Positions 14,396 to 18,558 of a stretch of DNA of 18,558 bases are shown here, one piece after another. Origin of the DNA: JAGGAG01 sp031402225. Lineage in GTDB: Bacteria > Gemmatimonadota > Gemmatimonadetes > Gemmatimonadales > GWC2-71-9. Below the pieces are notes generated by a model, which saw only the letters and a list, made by a program, of their open reading frames with translations, ran no database searches and was not told the DNA's origin. The first letter of the stretch is position 1, and each line of letters starts with the position of its first letter. The stretch spans positions 1-18,558 of the forward strand of contig JANNSD010000167.1 in the NCBI GenBank assembly GCA_031402225.1, in the 5' to 3' direction. A program made the translations under genes and the position numbers.

Positions 14396-16144
14396 ATGAG
14401 CCTACCCGGACCACTCGCCCACGTCGACAAGAAGAGTGCCGCACAGGTGCTCGAGCAGATCGCATCCTTCCTCGAGCTCAAGGGAGAGAACCCCTTCCGG
14501 ATCCGGGCCTTCCGCACGGCGTCGAAGACCATCGCGGGCCTGCCGGGCGAACTCGCGCCGGCGCTGGCCGACGGCACGCTCGCTGCGACCAAGGGCATCG
14601 GGCCCGCCACGCTGCAAATCGTGCTCGAGGTGGTGACCACGGGCCGGGCGTCGGTGCTCGAGGAATTGCGCGACCAGGTGCCGCCCGGCCTTATCGACAT
14701 GCTGCAGATTCCGGGGCTCGGCGTCGCCAAGATCCGGCAGATACACGAGGCGCTGAAAATCGACTCCGTCGCGGAACTCGAGGAGGCTGCGCTCGATGGC
14801 AGCCTCGCGAAGTTGCCGCGCTTCGGGCAGAAGACCGCGGAAAACATCCTCAAGGGCATCCGTTTCCTCCGTCAGGCCAGCGCCTGGCGCCTCTCGCATC
14901 ATGCAGCCGAGGAAGCCGTGGCCCTGTGCGCGGCGCTGAGCCAGCTCCCTGGCGTACGTCAGGCCATCGTGGCGGGCGATGTGCGCCGGCGCACGGAGGT
15001 CGTGCGCGACGTGGTGATCGTGCTGACATGCGATGCCCCGCCGCAGCAGATCTTCAACCAGCTCAGTGAATTGCCGGGCGTGAGCGAATTCGCGGGCCAG
15101 GATGAGCGCCGGGTCACGCTCCGCTTCGCCGGAGGCAGCGCCGCGCAGGTCATCGTCACGACGCCCGTCAACCTCGGAGCGGTGCTGGTTCAGGCGACCG
15201 GCAGCGAGGCGCACCTCCGCCTGCTGGCGACGCATGCGGCGAGCGCGGGGTACGCGCTGAGCGGTGCCGCGCTGTGGCGGGGAAGCGAGTTCGTGGCCAC
15301 CCCCGACGAGGCCACCCTCTATGGGGCGCTGGGGCTGCCGCTCGTGCCACCAGAGTTGCGGGAGGGAGGGGACGAACTCGGGCTGGCCGCCCGCGGCGCC
15401 CTGCCCCGGCTCGTGGAGCGGAGCGACCTGCGCGGATTCCTGCACTGCCACACCAACTACAGCGATGGCACCAATACCGTTGAGCAGCTGGCGCTTGCCT
15501 GCCAGGAGCGTGGCTATCGCTACGTCGGCATCACCGATCACAGCCAGTCGGCGGCCTACGCCGGCGGCCTGCGAGAAGCCGACCTCGAGCGCCAGTGGGC
15601 CGAGATCGACACCGTGAATGCGCGGGTCGATGGCATCCGCGTCCTCAAGGGCGTCGAGGCCGACATTCTCCAGGATGGCGCACTCGACTATCCGGCGCAT
15701 GTCCTCGAGCGATTCGACTTCGTCATCGGCTCTGTGCACAGTCGCTTCAACATGAACGCGGAGGAGATGACCGCCAGGGTGCTCCGTGCGCTGGACGACC
15801 CGCGGCTCACGATCCTCGGGCATCCAACCGGTCGCCTGCTGCTCTCCCGCGACCCGTACCAGCTTGACATGGACGCCGTCATCCAGCGCGCTGCCGCGCG
15901 CGGCGTGGCACTCGAGATCAACGCCGACCCGCACCGGCTCGATCTCGACTGGCGGGTCCTGCCGGCCGTGAAGCGCGCCGGCGCGCAGGTATCGATCGGC
16001 GCCGATGCACACAACATCGCGGGCATTGACTACGTGGACTTCGGCGTCGGCATCGCCCGGAAGGGCGGCCTCGGACCGGATGACGTGCTCAACGCGCGCG
16101 ACCTCGACGGATTCATCGCCTTCGCGCGGAAGGGACGCGCCTGA
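14396..16144 (+). CDS. polX: PolX-family protein: degenerate polymerase domain, intact PHP exonuclease domain (582 aa)
   Basis: Architecture is that of bacterial PolX. Residues 1-160 hold the helical 8-kDa-like and HhH DNA-binding parts (GENPFRIRAFRTASKTI; ATKGIGPATLQ; LQIPGLGVAKI; PRFGQKTAENIL). Residues about 165-315 are the nucleotidyltransferase region, but its active site is damaged: the usual GS-x-RR reads AGDVRRR, the DxD pair reads RDVVIV (D205 kept, V207 in place of the second Asp) and the third Asp appears to be Q251. The PHP domain (about 345-580) is complete: H350/H352 (LHCHTNYSDG), D381/H382 (ITDHS), E421 (GVEADIL), H448 (GSVHSRFN), H476 (LGHPTGRLL), D537/H539 (IGADAHN). It is therefore probably a metal-dependent 3'-5' exonuclease or AP-site nuclease, not a polymerase. 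Its stop overlaps the nth start by one base. Confidence 0.92.
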   Translation: MSLPGPLAHVDKKSAAQVLEQIASFLELKGENPFRIRAFRTASKTIAGLPGELAPALADGTLAATKGIGPATLQIVLEVVTTGRASVLEELRDQVPPGLIDMLQIPGLGVAKIRQIHEALKIDSVAELEEAALDGSLAKLPRFGQKTAENILKGIRFLRQASAWRLSHHAAEEAVALCAALSQLPGVRQAIVAGDVRRRTEVVRDVVIVLTCDAPPQQIFNQLSELPGVSEFAGQDERRVTLRFAGGSAAQVIVTTPVNLGAVLVQATGSEAHLRLLATHAASAGYALSGAALWRGSEFVATPDEATLYGALGLPLVPPELREGGDELGLAARGALPRLVERSDLRGFLHCHTNYSDGTNTVEQLALACQERGYRYVGITDHSQSAAYAGGLREADLERQWAEIDTVNARVDGIRVLKGVEADILQDGALDYPAHVLERFDFVIGSVHSRFNMNAEEMTARVLRALDDPRLTILGHPTGRLLLSRDPYQLDMDAVIQRAAARGVALEINADPHRLDLDWRVLPAVKRAGAQVSIGADAHNIAGIDYVDFGVGIARKGGLGPDDVLNARDLDGFIAFARKGRA

Positions 16145-16818
16145 TGCCCACCGCGACCCGGCCACGCGGCGGGCGTGAGTCGAACGCGGTGCGACTGGTG
16201 CGCGCGAAGGAGATCCTCACGCGGCTGAAGCAGCGATACCCCGACGCGCACTGCGAGCTCGATCACCACAATCCGTTCGAGCTGCTGTGCGCCACCATCC
16301 TGTCGGCGCAGTGCACCGATGTGCGGGTCAACCTGGTGACGCCGGCCCTGTTCCGCCGCTATCCCGATGCGCCGGCGCTCGCCCTGGCCCGCCCGGAGGA
16401 TGTCGAGGCGATCATCCGATCCACCGGCTTCTTCCGTAACAAGACGAAAAGCCTCATCGGCATGGCGAATGCTGTGGTCGAGCACCACGGAGGGCAGGTT
16501 CCCGACTCGATGGAGGCCTTGAGGGTCCTTCCCGGGGTGGGACGAAAGACGGCTAACGTCATTCTCGGCAATGCCTTCGGGATCAATGCCGGCGTGACCG
16601 TGGACACCCATGTTGGCCGGCTGTCCCGGTTGCTCCGGCTGTCGCGGAACACCGACCCCGAGCGCATCGAGCGCGACCTGATGCCGCTGTTTCCCCAGCG
16701 CGACTGGGCCCTGCTGTCGCACCTGCTGATATTTCATGGCCGGCGGACCTGCATCGCCCGCCGCCCGAAATGCGGGGAGTGCGTTCTCGCAGACATCTGT
16801 CCCTCGGCGCAACGCTGA
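16144..16818 (+). CDS. nth: Endonuclease III, DNA glycosylase/AP lyase (224 aa)
   Basis: Base-excision-repair enzyme that removes oxidised pyrimidines and nicks the strand. The helix-hairpin-helix LPGVGRKTANVIL carries the catalytic lysine K135, and VDTHVGRL carries the catalytic aspartate D154. The C-terminal [4Fe-4S] loop has C203, C210, C213 and C219 in the C-x6-C-x2-C-x5-C spacing. Length is normal, with about 15 extra polar residues at the N-terminus. The ATG overlaps the polX stop codon (TGATG), so the two are translationally coupled; this fits joint work on abasic or oxidised sites, the glycosylase making gapped or nicked ends and PolX processing 3' ends. The next gene is 31 bp downstream and has its own strong Shine-Dalgarno sequence. 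Confidence 0.97.
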   Translation: MPTATRPRGGRESNAVRLVRAKEILTRLKQRYPDAHCELDHHNPFELLCATILSAQCTDVRVNLVTPALFRRYPDAPALALARPEDVEAIIRSTGFFRNKTKSLIGMANAVVEHHGGQVPDSMEALRVLPGVGRKTANVILGNAFGINAGVTVDTHVGRLSRLLRLSRNTDPERIERDLMPLFPQRDWALLSHLLIFHGRRTCIARRPKCGECVLADICPSAQR

Positions 16819-16849
16819 CGCGCCGGGTCACGCGGCAAGGAGAAATGAC

Positions 16850-17611
16850 ATGAGTGCACACGTGCGCGTCCGTGGCTGGCTGCTCGCCGCGACGATGCTG
16901 GTCGCAGCGCCAGCGGCGGCGCAGCAGAGCGCCAGCGTGCAGGCCGCCCAGAACTTCCGGTTTTCTGCCGCGGAGATCGAGGCGGTGGTACACGCGCGGA
17001 ACAGCATTGCCCGGGCCATCGCCACCACGCCCGGCCTCGGCGACCGGATCCTCGCGGCGTCCGCCGGCAATCCGACGCTGGACCAGGTCATCGAGCGACT
17101 GAGGCAGATCCCCCAGGTAAAGAAGGCATACAACAACGCGGGCCTTACTACCCGCCAGGGCGTGCTGAGTGAACTGGCCCTGATGCTGACCGCCCAGGCA
17201 AACCAGAACGCGCAGCAGAACCCCGGCGCCCCGGCAATGACGCCGGCGATGGCGGCGAACCTGAAGCTGTACCAGCAGTACTCTGGCCAGTTGATCGCGT
17301 GGCAGTCAGAGATCGCGGGACAGGGCCCGGTGGTCGATCCCGACATCGTCGGCGTCGCCGGGGCCTATCCTGACAATGTCACGCTGCAGAACAACCCGGA
17401 CGTCCAGCAGCCGGGCAACGTGAACATGGCGAAGGATCCCGACGTCCAGGCGCCGGGCAATGTGAACATGGCGAAGGATCCCGACGTTCAGGCGCCGGGC
17501 AACGTCAACATGGCCACCGACCCCGACGTGCAGCAGCCGGGCAACGAATCGCCGACTGACCCGGACATGATCAGCCCGATCTCGACCGACCCGGACAACG
17601 TCTCGCCCTAG
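16850..17611 (+). CDS. Secreted protein with C-terminal 14-residue DPD repeats (253 aa)
   Basis: No family recognised. Residues 1-26 are a signal peptide (WLLAATMLVAAPAAAQQ, cleavage after AAA or AAAQ). Residues about 35-160 are helical (FSAAEIEAVVHARNSIARAI; TLDQVIERLRQIPQVKKAYN; TTRQGVLSELALMLTAQ). From residue 182 to about 232 there are three and a half repeats of 14 residues with consensus DPDVQAPGNVNMAK, then further DPD motifs (TDPDMI, TDPDNVSP) to the end. The Asp/Asn-rich spacing could bind Ca2+, but it does not match RTX or thrombospondin type 3 repeats. The ATG at 16850 has a near-perfect AAGGAG (16837-16842) 7 bp upstream; an ATG at 16845 is out of frame. It should be periplasmic or extracellular. 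It sits 31 bp after nth and may be on the same transcript. Confidence 0.88.
   Translation: MSAHVRVRGWLLAATMLVAAPAAAQQSASVQAAQNFRFSAAEIEAVVHARNSIARAIATTPGLGDRILAASAGNPTLDQVIERLRQIPQVKKAYNNAGLTTRQGVLSELALMLTAQANQNAQQNPGAPAMTPAMAANLKLYQQYSGQLIAWQSEIAGQGPVVDPDIVGVAGAYPDNVTLQNNPDVQQPGNVNMAKDPDVQAPGNVNMAKDPDVQAPGNVNMATDPDVQQPGNESPTDPDMISPISTDPDNVSP
17393..17548 (+). repeat. In-frame 42-bp coding repeats (3.7 copies)
   Basis: Units at 17393-17434, 17435-17476, 17477-17518 and a partial one from 17519. Units 2 and 3 differ at only a few bases, all synonymous or at the unit edge, which suggests recent expansion by slippage or unequal exchange with the reading frame kept. Confidence 0.9.
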
Positions 17612-17650
17612 ACCGCTGTAGATTCCCGGCCACTCTTTCCGGAAGGCACC

Positions 17651-18109
17651 GTGGCCAAGACCGCTACCATCATCACCAGCAAGGGCACCATCGTCGCCGA
17701 GCTCTTCGACGGCGAAGTGCCGGACACCGTCGCCAACTTCGAGAAGCTCGCCAACAGCGACTTCTATGACGGCACCCGCTTCCACCGCGTCATCTCCGAC
17801 TTCATGATCCAGGGCGGCGACCCGCTCTCGAAGAAGGCGGGCGACCCGCGCGCGGGCACCGGCGGCCCCGGCTACAAGATCAAGTGCGAAACCGAGAAGA
17901 ACACCCACCGGCACGTCGCCGGCACGCTGTCCATGGCGCACGCCGGCAAGGACACCGGCGGCAGCCAGTTCTTCATGGTGTTGAGCGAGACCAACACGCG
18001 ACACCTGAACGGGGTGCACACGGTGTTCGGTCAGATCACCAAGGGCCTCGACGCCATGAAGAAGATCACGCAGAATGACGTCATGAATTCGGTCCGCGTC
18101 GAAGGCTGA
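17651..18109 (+). CDS. Cyclophilin-type peptidyl-prolyl cis-trans isomerase (152 aa)
   Basis: Small single-domain cyclophilin that speeds proline isomerisation during protein folding. Core motifs are present: YDGTRFHRVISDFMIQGGDP with the active-site F44-H45-R46 region, then GTLSMAHAGKDTGGSQFFM and the end of the fold at LNGVHTVFGQI. It lacks a signal peptide, so it is cytoplasmic (PpiB-like in size). The GTG at 17651 follows GGAAGG (17641-17646) at a short spacing of 4 bp; the beta strand that opens the domain begins directly after it, which supports this start. A TAGATT (17619-17624) could be a -10 box, but no matching -35 was found. It lies 39 bp after the repeat-protein gene. Confidence 0.95.
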   Translation: MAKTATIITSKGTIVAELFDGEVPDTVANFEKLANSDFYDGTRFHRVISDFMIQGGDPLSKKAGDPRAGTGGPGYKIKCETEKNTHRHVAGTLSMAHAGKDTGGSQFFMVLSETNTRHLNGVHTVFGQITKGLDAMKKITQNDVMNSVRVEG

Positions 18110-18113
18110 GCAT

Positions 18114-18141
18114 CCTTCCTCCTTTCCCCTTCCTCCTTCCT
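18114..18141. repeat. Tandem heptamer array CCTTCCT, four units
   Basis: CCTTCCT, CCTTTCC, CCTTCCT, CCTTCCT: four in-phase 7-bp units forming an unbroken pyrimidine run. The array starts 4 bp after the cyclophilin stop codon and its last base is immediately before the ATG of the next small gene, so it occupies the place of a ribosome binding site while being its opposite in base composition. Confidence 0.8.
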
Positions 18142-18291
18142 ATGTCTTCGCACGACCACAAAGCCGACGCGCGCGCCGCGTTCATGGGCCTGATCATCGG
18201 CGCCATCGTGATCTTCGGCTTCATGAAAACCGTCGTCTACCTCACGAACCAGAAATACGCCGGGCACGCCGAAGCAACGAAGGCTCCGTAG
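18142..18291 (+). CDS. Small single-pass membrane protein (49 aa)
   Basis: The start MSSHDHKADARAAF is polar, a single hydrophobic helix (MGLIIGAIVIFGF, residues 15-27) follows, and the tail MKTVVYLTNQKYAGHAEATKAP is polar and positively charged. The reading frame runs from ATG to TAG without interruption and has the codon use of its neighbours. There is no Shine-Dalgarno sequence; a pyrimidine heptamer array directly precedes the ATG. No family is recognised. It sits alone between the cyclophilin and HD-domain genes. The clear membrane helix makes a real gene more likely than chance. Confidence 0.65.
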   Translation: MSSHDHKADARAAFMGLIIGAIVIFGFMKTVVYLTNQKYAGHAEATKAP

Positions 18292-18307
18292 CACCGCAGT
18301 TCGGCGG

Positions 18308-18336
18308 TCGACCCGCCGCGTCGGGGGCCGTATTCT
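18308..18336 (+). promoter_or_regulatory. Sigma-70-like promoter of the HD-domain gene
   Basis: TCGACC (18308-18313) and TATTCT (18331-18336) are 17 bp apart. The predicted transcription start is within a base or two of the ATG at 18342, another leaderless arrangement. The AT island TATTCTATAGTATG stands out from its surroundings. Confidence 0.55.
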
Positions 18337-18341
18337 ATAGT

Positions 18342-18558
18342 ATGTCCAACGGCCTCCCGACCCGCGACAGCGCGCTCGCGCTGATGCACGAATACACCGC
18401 GAGCGAGTCGCTTCGCAAACACATGTTGGCGGTCGAGTGCGCCATGCGCGCTTACGCCACGAAGCTCGGCGAGGATCCCGAGCGCTGGGGCCTGGCCGGC
18501 CTGATCCACGACTTTGACTACGAGAAGTTCCCCAACGCCGAACACTCCGCGACGGAAC
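18342..18558 (+). CDS. HD-superfamily hydrolase, N-terminal part only
   Basis: The first 72 codons are visible before the window ends. The motifs SLRKHMLAVECAMRAYA and GLAGLIHDFDYEKFPNAEH give the first metal-binding His and the His-Asp pair of an HD/HDIG phosphohydrolase; the HDFDYE-x-FP form is typical of a group of small uncharacterised HD proteins (COG2316-like). Substrate is unknown for the group as far as I know. The ATG at 18342 is 6 bp after a -10 box and has no Shine-Dalgarno sequence. The rest of the catalytic residues lie outside the window. Confidence 0.85.
   Translation, partial: MSNGLPTRDSALALMHEYTASESLRKHMLAVECAMRAYATKLGEDPERWGLAGLIHDFDYEKFPNAEHSATE

Noticed and set aside
14990..15200. 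Active PolX polymerase site
   Set aside because: The GS motif, the second Asp of the DxD pair and the third Asp are not found where expected; only the first Asp (D205) is kept.
14402..16165. 587-codon frame on the minus strand opposite polX
   Set aside because: It mirrors the polX codons, has no recognisable domain, and polX is strongly supported by PHP motifs and operon overlaps.
17393..17611. RTX or thrombospondin type 3 calcium-binding repeats
   Set aside because: The 14-residue DPDVQAPGNVNMAK unit lacks the GGxGxD nonapeptide and the DxDxDG pattern of those families.

Overview
This is a compact, GC-rich stretch of bacterial chromosome with no rRNA, tRNA, CRISPR array, insertion sequence or phage gene that I can see. 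Gene content (TolC-type outer membrane factor, OPT-family transporter, M42 and M28-PDZ peptidases, HEAT-repeat protein, a non-canonical PolX) suggests a Gram-negative soil or sediment bacterium. Very short promoter-to-start distances and one -10 box that also fits the Bacteroidota-type TAnnTTTG pattern make Gemmatimonadota or a relative my best guess, but this is inference; no marker gene is present. Coding density is high and no gene-free stretch exceeds about 180 bases.

Layout. (1) 1-2524: the start of a minus-strand outer membrane efflux gene, divergent from an OmpR-type response regulator and its sensor kinase; this looks like a metal- or envelope-stress efflux locus cut by the window edge. 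(2) 2575-8037: an OPT-family transporter followed, 4 bp later, by two tandem CPA1-type Na+/H+ antiporters that overlap each other by 4 bp; probably one operon in which cation exchange accompanies solute uptake. (3) 8071-10863: an M42 aminopeptidase convergent with a HEAT-repeat protein, separated by a hairpin and a heptamer repeat array. (4) 10864-12764: a divergent promoter region with a pair of 18-bp direct repeats, then a secreted M28 peptidase with a C-terminal PDZ domain, translationally coupled to a GAF-domain protein of the free-methionine-sulfoxide-reductase type. (5) 12857-13705: an S33-type alpha/beta hydrolase. (6) 13725-16818: an unrecognised 222-residue protein, a PolX-like protein whose polymerase site is degenerate while its PHP nuclease site is intact, and endonuclease III; a probable DNA-repair operon. 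(7) 16850-18558: a secreted protein with 14-residue repeats, a cyclophilin, a 49-residue membrane protein and the start of an HD-domain hydrolase.

The most unusual signal is not a gene. Four gene junctions carry short tandem arrays with different unit sequences but the same scale: three of exactly 7 bp (GTCTYCC, AGTCGRC/GAYGRCT, CCTTCCT) and one of 8 bp (GACGTGAN). They touch stop codons, start codons or promoters, and two are arranged as long inverted repeats. Several genes also appear to have a sigma-70-like -10 box about 6-8 bp before the start codon, which predicts leaderless mRNAs.
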